From contig CAWDAL010000030.1 of NCBI GenBank assembly GCA_963800285.1, positions 248,001 through 312,000 on the forward strand: a stretch of DNA of 64,000 nt. Direction: 5' to 3'. The notes under the pieces were generated by a model. It saw only the letters and a list, made by a program, of their open reading frames with translations, searched no databases and was not told where the DNA came from. The first letter of the stretch is position 1. Every line of letters begins with the position of its first letter. Shown here piece after piece: positions 23,942 to 32,080 of the stretch. Made by a program: the position numbers and the translations under genes. Origin of the DNA: DASUPK01 sp963800285 (lineage in GTDB: Bacteria; Actinomycetota; Thermoleophilia; Solirubrobacterales; 70-9).

Positions 23942-24672
23942 CGAGCCGCCTCCGTCCCGGTCGGGGCCGGCGTAGTGCGCCGGCGCTGCTCCAGCGTCAT
24001 CGATCCGCTGGCGAGGAGGAGCCAGATCACGAAGGCGACCGCTGGCGCCCAGCGGCCGAGGGCGCCTGTCGCGGCGTTCAGCAGGTTGGCCTCGAAGAAG
24101 GGCGTCATGAACCCGCAAACCGCGAGCAGCCCCGCGATGAAGGCGAGGATCCCCAGCCAGCGCCCGAGGGCGCCGGTCTGCAGGATCACCTTCGCCGTCC
24201 CGAAGAAGAAGATCGAGAACACCCCGCCGCCGAGCGCGATCATGAGCGAGGCGGAGGTGTAGAGGGTCCCCACGTTGTCGGCCTGCGCGGGGCTCGAGGA
24301 GAGTCCGGCGGCGGCGATCAGTCCCAGCCCCACGAAGACCAGCCCCGACCCGGCGACACCGCCGGCCAGGGCGGCTGTCGAGCCGCGGCCGGTACCGCCC
24401 TCTGCCTTCCTGAGGGTGGTCCACAGAGCGCCAAGGAACCAGAGGAAGAGGGCGAGGCCGAGCGCGTTGAGCAGCACCACGGCCCGGATCTGGCTGAGAT
24501 GGGCCGCCAGGTATGCCGGAGAGAGCTCGGCGTGCTTGATGTTGGGGAGCGCCGGATTGCCGGTTGGATCCGCGCCGGCGAGAAAGACGATGAAGGCGGC
24601 GATGAACAAACCGGCAGCGAGCAAGCCGCTGGCGGCACCCATCTGGTCCCAGCTGCGGTTTCGATCCTGCAT
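23938..24672 (-). CDS. Six-TM membrane protein, propeller partner 1
   Basis: 244 residues, ATG 24672 (MQDRNRSWDQMGAASGLLAA), with six predicted helices. DPTGNPALPNIKHAELSPAY lies in the first external loop and GLALFLWFLGALWTTLRKAE follows. It is paralogous throughout to the protein at 26380-27129; both start about ten residues before QMGAASGL. No known family was recognised. It overlaps the start of propeller 1 by 4 bp, so a six-TM protein and a secreted propeller are made as a coupled pair. This pairing is duplicated next door, which suggests a complex. Confidence 0.65.
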   Translation of the reverse strand: MQDRNRSWDQMGAASGLLAAGLFIAAFIVFLAGADPTGNPALPNIKHAELSPAYLAAHLSQIRAVVLLNALGLALFLWFLGALWTTLRKAEGGTGRGSTAALAGGVAGSGLVFVGLGLIAAAGLSSSPAQADNVGTLYTSASLMIALGGGVFSIFFFGTAKVILQTGALGRWLGILAFIAGLLAVCGFMTPFFEANLLNAATGALGRWAPAVAFVIWLLLASGSMTLEQRRRTTPAPTGTEAAR

Positions 24673-24685
24673 CGCCGAGTTCGCC

Positions 24686-26383
24686 CTAGCCGCCCGAAGT
24701 GGTTGTCGTCGTGCTCGACTCGGTCTTGGTCGGGACCGGCGGCTGCGAGGACGCCGGCATCGGCTGCAGGAAGTAGAGCGATCCTGATGACTGGGCCGGG
24801 TAGACGAATCGACCGCCGTAGGCAGGCGCGACCAGGCCGTTGAAGCCGATCGGGGGCAGGAAGTCGGAGGAGGCGAGCGGCTTGCCGGTGGCGGCATCCC
24901 GCCAGACGACCTGCTGGGTGTAGGCGCCGCTCGCGAGAGCGCCGATGCTTACGTCAGGGTTCCACTTGGTCGTCACCAGAACTCGCTGGTTCGGCGGTCC
25001 GAAGAGCGGCTGGAACTCGAAGCTGCGGTCGTCGACCACGAACTTGGTCGTCATCTGGCCGGTCTGCTGGTCGAGATGGATCCCGGCGATCTTGCCGATG
25101 CCGCCGTCGGCCGAGTAGACCATGTTGTTCTGGAGGTCGCCCTCGGGCTTGGGCGGAGCGTTGCTGCTCTGCCCAGACTGCAGCTGACCGAACGGGTAGA
25201 TGGTGTGGGTGTCGGAGGCGTTGTTGACGTTGATGGCCACCAGGGACGACGCTTTGGTCGTGCTGCCGATGCCGTTGGTCTGGATCACGATCCAGTTGCC
25301 CATGAAGGTCGGCGCGTCGCCCACGGTCTGGCCAGACGCAAGGTAGTTGCCCACCCACGACTTGTCCTGGGTGAGCTTCTTCGTCGCCGGATCCCAGAAG
25401 AAGCGGTAGGCCTTCTGGAGCATGGCGGTGTAGATCGCGATCTTGCCCTGGTAGGGGGCGATGATCGGCGGCGTCGCTGAGTCCTCCGGCGCCACGAGCT
25501 GGTCGTAGACCTGGAGCGTGTCGGGGTTGATCGCGAGGAAGTCCGAGGGCTTCTGCTCGGCTCCCCCAGCGGACTGCGAGCAGGCCTCGAGCCCACCGCC
25601 GCCCTGCTGGTTGCAGTTCTCCGGCCGGTTCTGGCTGCGGAGGATGATGGTGCCATCGGGAGCGATGGTCAGCTCCTTGTAGTTGATGTCGTTGGGGGTG
25701 ACGGGCCCGGGAGACGGCAGGGTTGTCGCCTTGAGGATCCCGCCGGTGGCGCGGTCGAGCAGGGCGATCCTGTCCCCCCACGCGTAGACGATGTTCCCGT
25801 TGGGGAGGATGTTGAGGTTGGTGCCCCCGACGAAGGCGTTGTCGACGTTCAGGTTCTCGACGTAGGTCCGCCAAATCTGCTCCCCCGTGATCGGGTTGAT
25901 CCGAGCCACGTACGGACCTGCTGGCCCGCGCCCGGTGCTTGGGGGTGGAGCCCCGCCCACCACATACATGCCGTTGGGCCCGTCGTTGTTGACGTAGTAG
26001 ACGTTGGGGTAGTTCCCCTGGGCCTTGTAGGTGTAGACAACGTTCGGCGCGGTTCGTGAGCCTAGAAAGTCGGCGCACGGATAGATGCCGCTGCGCTGAG
26101 CATCGGTGAGCTCGGCGCCGTTCAGGGCCGACCAGTAGCCGGGAGTCGAGATGCCCTGCTGGCAGCTCTGCTCGCCGGCGTAGAGGTCGAGGTTGCCGGG
26201 AAGCGGGCCGATCGTCTCCTGCTCGCTCGGGGTCACATTTTGCGCCGCCCCAGAAAGCGCCGAGAATTCCTTCGGGACCTTGCTCTTGGTCGAGAGGGCG
26301 GGAACGAGGATCAGCGCGAGCAGGCCGACCAAGACCAGGAGCCCGGCAAGGAACGGCCTGATCACGTGCCAGACGCGCCTCAC
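24686..26383 (-). CDS. Membrane-anchored beta-propeller protein 2
   Basis: 565 residues from GTG 26383 (MRRVWHVIRPFLAGLLVLVG), overlapping the stop of the upstream gene as GTGA; the longer frame to 26614 is shadow. Single N-terminal anchor at about residues 8-30, then an extracytoplasmic propeller with blades such as YVARINPITGEQIWRTYVEN, DRIALLDRATGGILKATTL and IAGIHLDQQTGQMTTKFVV, ending in a Ser/Thr-rich tail. Cys residues in EQSCQQGI and GIYPCADF are shared with propeller 1 and may form a disulphide. The fold resembles PQQ-binding-like quinoprotein repeats, but no catalytic Asp/Ca site could be assigned. Intact, unlike copy 1. Confidence 0.72.
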   Translation of the reverse strand: MRRVWHVIRPFLAGLLVLVGLLALILVPALSTKSKVPKEFSALSGAAQNVTPSEQETIGPLPGNLDLYAGEQSCQQGISTPGYWSALNGAELTDAQRSGIYPCADFLGSRTAPNVVYTYKAQGNYPNVYYVNNDGPNGMYVVGGAPPPSTGRGPAGPYVARINPITGEQIWRTYVENLNVDNAFVGGTNLNILPNGNIVYAWGDRIALLDRATGGILKATTLPSPGPVTPNDINYKELTIAPDGTIILRSQNRPENCNQQGGGGLEACSQSAGGAEQKPSDFLAINPDTLQVYDQLVAPEDSATPPIIAPYQGKIAIYTAMLQKAYRFFWDPATKKLTQDKSWVGNYLASGQTVGDAPTFMGNWIVIQTNGIGSTTKASSLVAINVNNASDTHTIYPFGQLQSGQSSNAPPKPEGDLQNNMVYSADGGIGKIAGIHLDQQTGQMTTKFVVDDRSFEFQPLFGPPNQRVLVTTKWNPDVSIGALASGAYTQQVVWRDAATGKPLASSDFLPPIGFNGLVAPAYGGRFVYPAQSSGSLYFLQPMPASSQPPVPTKTESSTTTTTSGG

Positions 26384-27129
26384 GCCGCCGCCCCTTCGGC
26401 TCCGCCCCGCCGCTCCGCCGCTACGTGCCGGCTCCGGCGCTGCGCGAGGGCAAGTGAGAGGCTGGCCAGGAAGAGCCAGACGACGAAGGCGACGTAATGG
26501 GCGTAGAAGCCGAGTCCACCGGTCGCCGGATTGAAGATCCCGCTCTGCGCATAGGGGGTGACGACGCCGAACACCGACGCGACGCCGGCGAGGATCGCGA
26601 GCCAGCCGAGCCACTTCGGCAGGCCCCCGGCTCTCAGGCTGATCTCCGCGACGCCGAGGAAGAAGACCGTGAGCGCGGCGCCGCCGAAGGCAAAGGACAG
26701 CGCCGCCGCCGTGTAGAGGGTCGGGACCGTCTCACCCTGGGGCAGGGTGGTTGCGAGCGTTGAGGTCGCTGTGAGCACGAGGCCGACCATGGTCAGCGCC
26801 ACTCCGACCAGGGCGCCGCCCGAGGCGATCGCTGCACCTCTGGCCGATCCGCCCTCCGCCGCTCGGAGCACGCCCCAGAGGGTTCCCAGGAACCAGAGGA
26901 AGAGGATCAAGCCGAGCCCGTTCAGCATCACCTGCGCCTTGATCCCGTTCAGGTGAGTGGCGTAGAAGGCGGGGGCCGCCTGGGCGTTGGCGATGTTGGG
27001 CAGCCGCGGGGTGTTGCCGCCGCTCGGGTCAGTGTTGAGGAAGATGATGAAGGCAACGACGAAGAGCAGGACGGCGAACAACCCGCTCGCCGCGCCCATC
27101 TGCTGCCATTGACGAGTCTTCTCGCTCAC
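26380..27129 (-). CDS. Six-TM membrane protein, propeller partner 2
   Basis: 249 residues. GTG 27129 is chosen over TTG 27138 because it matches the start of the paralogue at 24672 exactly (ten residues before QMGAASGL). Six helices; external loop DPSGGNTPRLPNIANAQAAP; GLILFLWFLGTLWGVLRAAE mirrors the paralogue. The C-terminus is Arg/Glu/Ala-rich. Overlaps propeller 2 by 4 bp. A 19-bp operator lies 33 bp upstream, so this gene probably starts the transcript that runs through both six-TM/propeller pairs to 22285. Confidence 0.65.
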   Translation of the reverse strand: MSEKTRQWQQMGAASGLFAVLLFVVAFIIFLNTDPSGGNTPRLPNIANAQAAPAFYATHLNGIKAQVMLNGLGLILFLWFLGTLWGVLRAAEGGSARGAAIASGGALVGVALTMVGLVLTATSTLATTLPQGETVPTLYTAAALSFAFGGAALTVFFLGVAEISLRAGGLPKWLGWLAILAGVASVFGVVTPYAQSGIFNPATGGLGFYAHYVAFVVWLFLASLSLALAQRRSRHVAAERRGGAEGAAA

Positions 27130-27162
27130 GCCGGCCAAGCTATTTGGTCCCCCCCGGCGGCG

Positions 27163-27181
27163 TATCGTCCCGATGGGATGA
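27163..27181. promoter_or_regulatory. 19-bp operator, site 2
   Basis: TATCGTCCCGATGGGATGA, in the 67-bp gap between propeller 3 and the six-TM gene, 33 bp from the GTG at 27129. Confidence 0.65.
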
Positions 27182-27196
27182 ATTCTCCTCAGAGCC

Positions 27197-28705
27197 TCAG
27201 TTCTCGTCGGCGACGGGCCGCACCTGGAGCGTGATGAAGCCGCTGTTGGTCGGGTAGTACATCCGACCCCCGTAACCGGGCACGATCAGCGAGTTGAAGG
27301 TGAGCGGCTCGAAGAAGTCCGATTCGGCGAGCATCCGGCCCGTGGCCGCGTCGCGCCAGGTGACCTGCTCGGTGTACTTGCTGCTCACGATCTCGAGCGG
27401 CGCGCTCATCAGGGGAAGATCGCCCTTCATGTTCGAGAGCACCAGCACCCGCTCGTCCTTGGGCCCGATCAATGGCTGAAAGGTGAGCGTTGTGGCCTCG
27501 ACCACGAACTCCGTCGAGAGCTCTCCCGTCTCCGGATCGAGGCGGATGCCGGCGACCTTGCCGACGCCGGCGTCGGCCGAGTAGAGCATCTCGTTCTCGA
27601 TGTCGATGCAGGTCTTCGGCGGCGCCAGGCTCATCTGGAGCTTCTTCAGCGGGCCGAACGGGGTCACCGAGGTTCTCCGCGTCGGGTTGTGCTGGTTGAT
27701 CGCGACGACGCTCGATGGCACCTTACCGCCGATGCCGTTCGTCTGGATCACGATCCAGTCGCCCATGACCCCGGGCGCGTCGCCGGTCGATTGACCTTCC
27801 TCCAGATAGTCCGAGACGACCCACGACTCGTCGAGCGAAAGCTCCTTCGAGTCCGGGTCCCAGAAGCACCGGTACGCGGCCTCGGTGGCGCAAGCGTAGG
27901 CGGCGATGCGCCCGTCGTAGGCTGTGATGCCGTGCGGCGTCGCGGCCAGCTCGGGCAGCTGCGCGGTGTCGAGCACCTCCAGCGTCTCACCGTCCACCGC
28001 CACGAAGGTCGACGGAGACAGGGCCTTGCCCTTGCGGACTCCCTTGATCATCGCCATCGTCCCCTGCTCGGAGCTGCCCGCCGGCCGCGTCTGGTTCTTC
28101 AGGATCAGGGTCCCGTCCGGGGCCACCGTGAGATGCTTGAAGTGCGAGTCGCCCGGCGGCGCCTCGCCAGAGGGCAATGTCCCGGTCCTCACGATCCTGC
28201 CCGTGTCGGGATCGAGCAGGGCGATCTGGTTCGACCAGGCCGTCACGATCAGGCCGCTCGCCAGGATGTTGAGGTTGTTGACACCGAACCAGTTTCCCGA
28301 CGCGTTCGCGTTCTCGAGGTAGGTGCGCCAGATCTGCTTGCCCGAGGCGGAGTCCACCTTCGCCACGTATGGCCCGGGCAGCACCGGTGGCTTCGGTTCG
28401 GGCAGGTTCCCACCGCAGAGGAAGAGCTCTCCGGGCTCCCGGGTGCAGAGGAAGGTCACGCCCTGATAGGTGTCCTCGCTCTTCCAGGCGAAGACCGTGT
28501 TGGGCTCGGTATGAGAGCCGGTGAAGGATGCGTACGGGAAGCAGCCGCTGCGCTCCGAGTCGGCGATCTCGGCGCCGTTCAGCGACGGGTAGTAGCCCGG
28601 CGAGGCGATCGAGGCGCTGCCGCGGTGCTCCGCCTCGACCAGGGTGTGGTCGCCGGGGAGGGGGCCGTTCGCCGCCTTCTCGTTGCCGGTCAGCCCCCGC
28701 GCCAT
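27197..28705 (-). CDS. Beta-propeller protein 3, without membrane anchor
   Basis: 502 residues from ATG 28705 (MARGLTGNEKAANGPLPGDH). Collinear with propellers 1 and 2 from the GPLPGDHTL segment on, but their N-terminal anchor is missing and no signal peptide replaces it. Blades include YVAKVDSASGKQIWRTYLEN, QIALLDPDTGRIVRTGTLP and VAGIRLDPETGELSTEFVV. It lies one base after the DUF1214-like gene, has no six-TM partner of its own, and may stay cytoplasmic or depend on the neighbouring proteins for export. A missed upstream start is possible, but the preceding gene occupies that DNA. Confidence 0.7.
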   Translation of the reverse strand: MARGLTGNEKAANGPLPGDHTLVEAEHRGSASIASPGYYPSLNGAEIADSERSGCFPYASFTGSHTEPNTVFAWKSEDTYQGVTFLCTREPGELFLCGGNLPEPKPPVLPGPYVAKVDSASGKQIWRTYLENANASGNWFGVNNLNILASGLIVTAWSNQIALLDPDTGRIVRTGTLPSGEAPPGDSHFKHLTVAPDGTLILKNQTRPAGSSEQGTMAMIKGVRKGKALSPSTFVAVDGETLEVLDTAQLPELAATPHGITAYDGRIAAYACATEAAYRCFWDPDSKELSLDESWVVSDYLEEGQSTGDAPGVMGDWIVIQTNGIGGKVPSSVVAINQHNPTRRTSVTPFGPLKKLQMSLAPPKTCIDIENEMLYSADAGVGKVAGIRLDPETGELSTEFVVEATTLTFQPLIGPKDERVLVLSNMKGDLPLMSAPLEIVSSKYTEQVTWRDAATGRMLAESDFFEPLTFNSLIVPGYGGRMYYPTNSGFITLQVRPVADEN

Positions 28706-28706
28706 C

Positions 28707-30067
28707 TCACGGCCCGTCCGCCTCGAACGCCGCCTTGTCTGTGTAGCTGAGCTGCGGGAAGTAGGGGCCCATGATCTCCGCCTCGGTCCCGTGCTCGACG
28801 ATCTTGCCCGGGTCGTGCTTCCAGTCGGGGTCGTTGTACATGTAGCGGAAGACCAGCAGGCCGAAGTCGGTCCGGTTCTGCCCGTCGTCGAGCCCCTCGC
28901 CTTTCGTCCCCCAATCGATCCAGGCGACACCCTTCTCGTCCGTCGCGTTCGCGGGTCGATCCTCGGGCCGGCTGACGACGATCGTGTAGTTGCGGTCCTC
29001 GTCGAGCGGCACCTGGAAGTCGGAAATCGCATCGGTGCCCATCCCCGACGGGGGCGCCTCGGTCATGCCCAGCGACCAGTAGCGCGACTCCCAGCCGGTC
29101 ATCTTCTCGAGGCCCTTGCCGTCGTCGCCGTAGTAGTTGTCGGGGTACTGCGGCATCTTGCCCCGGATCACGAGCACCGGGTCGAACAGCCGAGACACGT
29201 AGGCCATCATGTAGACGATCCCGGGATCCCCCCGAACCCGGTCTCCACCTTTGAGGGGACCTTGGCCCGGGCCTCGGGGGTCTTGAAGACCGCGACGATG
29301 TTCCAGTCGTTGCTGAAGTAGCGCTCCAGCAGCGGCGGGTTGCGCGCCGGCGTGGTCTCCGGCTTCAGCTCCGGGTCGTTGTCGGGGGCCGCGCAGAGCG
29401 CGCGCCAGGCCTCGACCGACATCCCGGCGGCGACTCCCTTCGGCAGTGGCTGCACGAACTGCTTGCACACCTCGTCGACTGAGAGCTCGGTCCCGTCGGC
29501 CAGCGTCGCGGTGTAGGTCGGGATGCCGACGCCGGCGTCGCCGAGAAGGCCCTGGTCGGGGACGTAGACGCGGTAGACGATCTGCCACTGCGCTCCGGTG
29601 CCGGCGTACATCGTGTTCGGCTCGCGCTCGGAGTCATCCGCTGGGATCTCGGCGTTCACGATCTTGATCGTGTAGTCGCGCTTCTCGACGCTGCGGTCCG
29701 CTCCCGGGACGAACGGGTTCTCCGAGCCCGGGTCGGGCTCGATCTGGTGATCGACCATCGCCTCGCCGGTGGCCGTGTAGCCGCCCATGTCCGGGTCGTC
29801 AAGGTAGAGCGAGAACTGCATGTAGCGGCTGTGCGTGAACTGACCCTTGATGGTCAGCACGCTGCCTTCGGGCATCTTCATTACCGTGAACCAGTAGGTG
29901 GAGTTCGGGTCGGGGTAGAGGTTCGCGTGCTGCCACGGCTTCGGGTTCGGCAGCATCTCCCCGTAGTCACGCCCCCGGGGTCCGAGCCAGAAGCAGTCGT
30001 GCCCGTAGAGCTCGTCCGTCTTGATGACGGTCTCCAGTGATTTGTTGCCAGGACGCATGACGCTCAT
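28707..30067 (-). CDS. DUF1214/DUF1254-like protein, frameshifted
   Basis: About 453 residues if one base is restored. Frame 1 starts at ATG 30067 (MSVMRPGNKSLETVIKTDEL) and runs to VETGFGG. A run of six C (29228-29233, plus strand) needs a seventh to continue as DPGIVYMMAYVSRLFDPVLV in the frame ending at 28707. Content such as DSTYWF-like NSTYWFTVMKMPEGSVLTIK, QFSLYLDDPDMGG, RNYTIVVSRPEDRPAN and GLLVFRYMYNDPDW distantly resembles DUF1214 proteins, which is a tentative call. No signal peptide. First gene of a unit leading into propeller 3; operator site 3 lies 58 bp upstream. Confidence 0.6.
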
Positions 30068-30125
30068 AGCCGACCCCTCTTCGTCGTTGATCTGGGCCCA
30101 TTAGAGACGAAGGCAGGGCAGGGCA

Positions 30126-30144
30126 CATCGTCCCGATTGGATGA
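30126..30144. promoter_or_regulatory. 19-bp operator, site 3 (divergent promoter)
   Basis: CATCGTCCCGATTGGATGA between the divergent starts at 30067 (58 bp away) and 30179 (34 bp away), so one site could serve two transcripts. Confidence 0.68.
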
Positions 30145-30178
30145 TGTGCGATCGGAACGGCCCGGATACCGTGGCTTC

Positions 30179-30817
30179 ATGGCCGACCCGAAGGACATCA
30201 CCGAGCCCGGAAAGATCAGCACCCTCTCCCTGGATCACACCCGGGGCCTGCGCTACGCGGAGCTCTTCTTCGTAGGACCGGAGTGGATCACGGTCTACAA
30301 CTCAATGGGTCTCAGTGAGGCGTCCCCCGAGCTCTGGGACGCGCTTGACCCGGAGGCGGCCGCAAAGCGGTTTGGACAGCAGGCCGTGATCAAGAACGGA
30401 CCGCACTGGTGGGCCTCGGACGCGCTGACGCTGCGATTCGGCGTCAAACCGATCGAGGTCGATGACATCGGGTTCCGCTTCGCGGCCAGGCTGCCCGCGG
30501 CGTTGGCCAAATCGGGAAAGCTCCAGCCCCCCTTCTACACCGTCGTCGAGGCCGAGAAGGAGGGCTCCCTCTCCTACGCATCGGGCGAGCCCGTCTACGA
30601 GCTGGTCTCGCCCGATGGAGACGAGTTCGTGATGCAATCGATGAACGTCGAGCCCGGCGAGCTCGAGAGCCTCGGCGAGCGCCTCTCGCCGACCGAGGGA
30701 TGGCGGTTCCGGACCCGCCTGCTCGAGGAGGACCTGACCGTGAGCTTGGACGGCAAGGTCAGGACCGTGATGGACGATCTCAGGAACGTCTACAACGGAG
30801 CTGCTGTCCAGGCGTGA
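30179..30817 (+). CDS. Conserved hypothetical protein
   Basis: 212 residues from ATG 30179 (MADPKDITEPGKISTLSLDH); the frame extends upstream to 30137, but that overlaps the operator. Soluble, no signal peptide. A beta-rich N-terminal half (AELFFVGPEWITVYNSMGLS) is followed by GPHWWASDALTLRFGVKPIE and VDDIGFRFAARLPAA, with EGWRFRTRLLEEDLTVSLDG near the C-terminus. I do not recognise the family. Divergent from the DUF1214-like gene across operator site 3, and convergent with the K+ channel gene 57 bp away. Confidence 0.6.
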   Translation: MADPKDITEPGKISTLSLDHTRGLRYAELFFVGPEWITVYNSMGLSEASPELWDALDPEAAAKRFGQQAVIKNGPHWWASDALTLRFGVKPIEVDDIGFRFAARLPAALAKSGKLQPPFYTVVEAEKEGSLSYASGEPVYELVSPDGDEFVMQSMNVEPGELESLGERLSPTEGWRFRTRLLEEDLTVSLDGKVRTVMDDLRNVYNGAAVQA

Positions 30818-30874
30818 ACTGATATTCGCGTGGAAGCCGAGCCCAGGATCATCCCCTGAAGCCCGGCAAGTACA

Positions 30875-31357
30875 TCAGCCACTGGTTTTTCGGTCCTGTT
30901 CCAGACGACTGAGGTCTGAGCGAATCGCCTCCATCTGGTCGCCAAGCTCCTCGAGGCGATTCAGCACCGGGTCTTCGCCGGACTCTTGGTTTTCTTCCAT
31001 GGCGTGAGTGACGAACACGCTGGTGATGGCACCGGTAAGGACAGCGAGGAAGGAGAGCCCGCCGAGCATCAGGATGATCGCGATTGCCTTCCCCGCCGTC
31101 TGATGGGGAATAGTGTCGCCGTAGCCCACGGTAGTGACCGTCTGGGTCGCCCACCAGATGCCGAGCCAGATCGAGCTGAAGGTGTCCGGGTCGACGAGCC
31201 GTTCGACGATCCCGAAGACGATGATCGCCACCGTCCAGGCCGCCATGATGATGTAGGCGGCGTACCTCGGACGAAGCCCCTTCTTTCGGATGCGCCCCAA
31301 AATCCAACGCGCGCCGGGGCGTGGTGAACTCCTGGCGACCTGTGTATCGGCGGACAC
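30875..31357 (-). CDS. Two-TM potassium channel
   Basis: 160-residue ion channel subunit of the KcsA-like class. Helix 1 is about residues 33-53; the pore helix and selectivity filter WWATQTVTTVGYGDTIPHQT have TVGYGD at 76-81; helix 2 is about 88-112; a C-terminal coiled coil (NRLEELGDQMEAIRSDLSRL) probably tetramerises. Four copies would form a pore. It is the last gene of a unit CMD copy 2 - small membrane protein - channel, starting 21 bp after the latter. No RCK gating domain is present. Confidence 0.88.
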   Translation of the reverse strand: MSADTQVARSSPRPGARWILGRIRKKGLRPRYAAYIIMAAWTVAIIVFGIVERLVDPDTFSSIWLGIWWATQTVTTVGYGDTIPHQTAGKAIAIILMLGGLSFLAVLTGAITSVFVTHAMEENQESGEDPVLNRLEELGDQMEAIRSDLSRLEQDRKTSG

Positions 31358-31378
31358 CTAGTCCAACTCGTCTGGCGG

Positions 31379-31564
31379 CTAGGCCGCCCGCGGCGCGGTC
31401 CGGTCCTGGACCAGGTAGGCCGTCAGCAGCGCCAGGGGGAAGAAGACCAGGCTGAAGACGAAGTAGCCGAAGAAGCTGTGGCCCTTACGGGCAGCGACTC
31501 TGGCCGGCCAAAACGCAATCGCGATCCAGATGATCGCCACGATGATCCAACCGATAGTGCTCAT
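31379..31564 (-). CDS. Small two-TM membrane protein
   Basis: 61 residues from ATG 31564, with a strong GGAGG ribosome-binding site 7 bp upstream; a longer frame to 31621 has no such signal. Two hydrophobic segments (STIGWIIVAIIWIAIAFWPA and FFGYFVFSLVFFPLALLTAY) are joined by RVAARKGHS. Unknown function; similar small proteins are common in actinobacteria. Lies between CMD copy 2 and the K+ channel and is probably co-transcribed with them. Confidence 0.65.
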   Translation of the reverse strand: MSTIGWIIVAIIWIAIAFWPARVAARKGHSFFGYFVFSLVFFPLALLTAYLVQDRTAPRAA

Positions 31565-31628
31565 TTTCGAACCTCCATTGATTGATGAATTGGGTTTTTG
31601 AACCGTGGCTTGGCTTCTCACGCCTTCG

Positions 31629-31955
31629 TCAGGCGCCGACCTCCATCTCGGACTCCTCGACGACTGCAGTCGCGAGCCCCATGGCGATGGCGATCGCGCT
31701 GCCCGCTGAAGCCACTCGCGCCGAGCCGATCACCGGAGCGATCGCGATCAGGACTCCTTGGACCTGCTCGTCGCTCACGCCGAGCTCGGACGCCGCTCCC
31801 AGGTTCACGAGATAGGAGGCCGGCGGCGCACCGACCGACGCAAGCGCGGCGATTCGGGTGAGAATGTAGGTCTCGGCGTCCAGGCCAGAGGCCTCGGGCG
31901 TACCTTCGTTCATCTTGACCAGCGTCTCCAACACCGGTGCGTTCACTTCGGCCAT
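31629..31955 (-). CDS. Carboxymuconolactone decarboxylase (CMD)-like protein, copy 2
   Basis: 108 residues, ATG 31955 with AGGAG five bases upstream. Helical CMD fold: TYILTRIAALASVGAPPASY, then GVSDEQVQGVLIAIAPVIGSARV. No CxxC, as in copy 1 at 21769-22119, with which it shares IAPVIGSARV and the acidic C-terminus. First gene of a three-gene unit with the small membrane protein and K+ channel; operator site 4 lies 78 bp upstream. Substrate unknown. Confidence 0.75.
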   Translation of the reverse strand: MAEVNAPVLETLVKMNEGTPEASGLDAETYILTRIAALASVGAPPASYLVNLGAASELGVSDEQVQGVLIAIAPVIGSARVASAGSAIAIAMGLATAVVEESEMEVGA

Positions 31956-32033
31956 GTGTCACTCCTCTCGCCTCCATTCGGAGGTCGCGATCGTGTTGAC
32001 TGCCTGCAGGCTGCCGCACGGAGGTGCCGGCCG

Positions 32034-32052
32034 CATCGCCCCGTTGGGATGA
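32034..32052. promoter_or_regulatory. 19-bp operator, site 4
   Basis: CATCGCCCCGTTGGGATGA, 78 bp upstream of the CMD copy 2 start and just past the end of the coiled-coil membrane gene. Confidence 0.62.
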
Positions 32053-32080
32053 GATTTGGCCCGATCCAATCGAGACCGAA

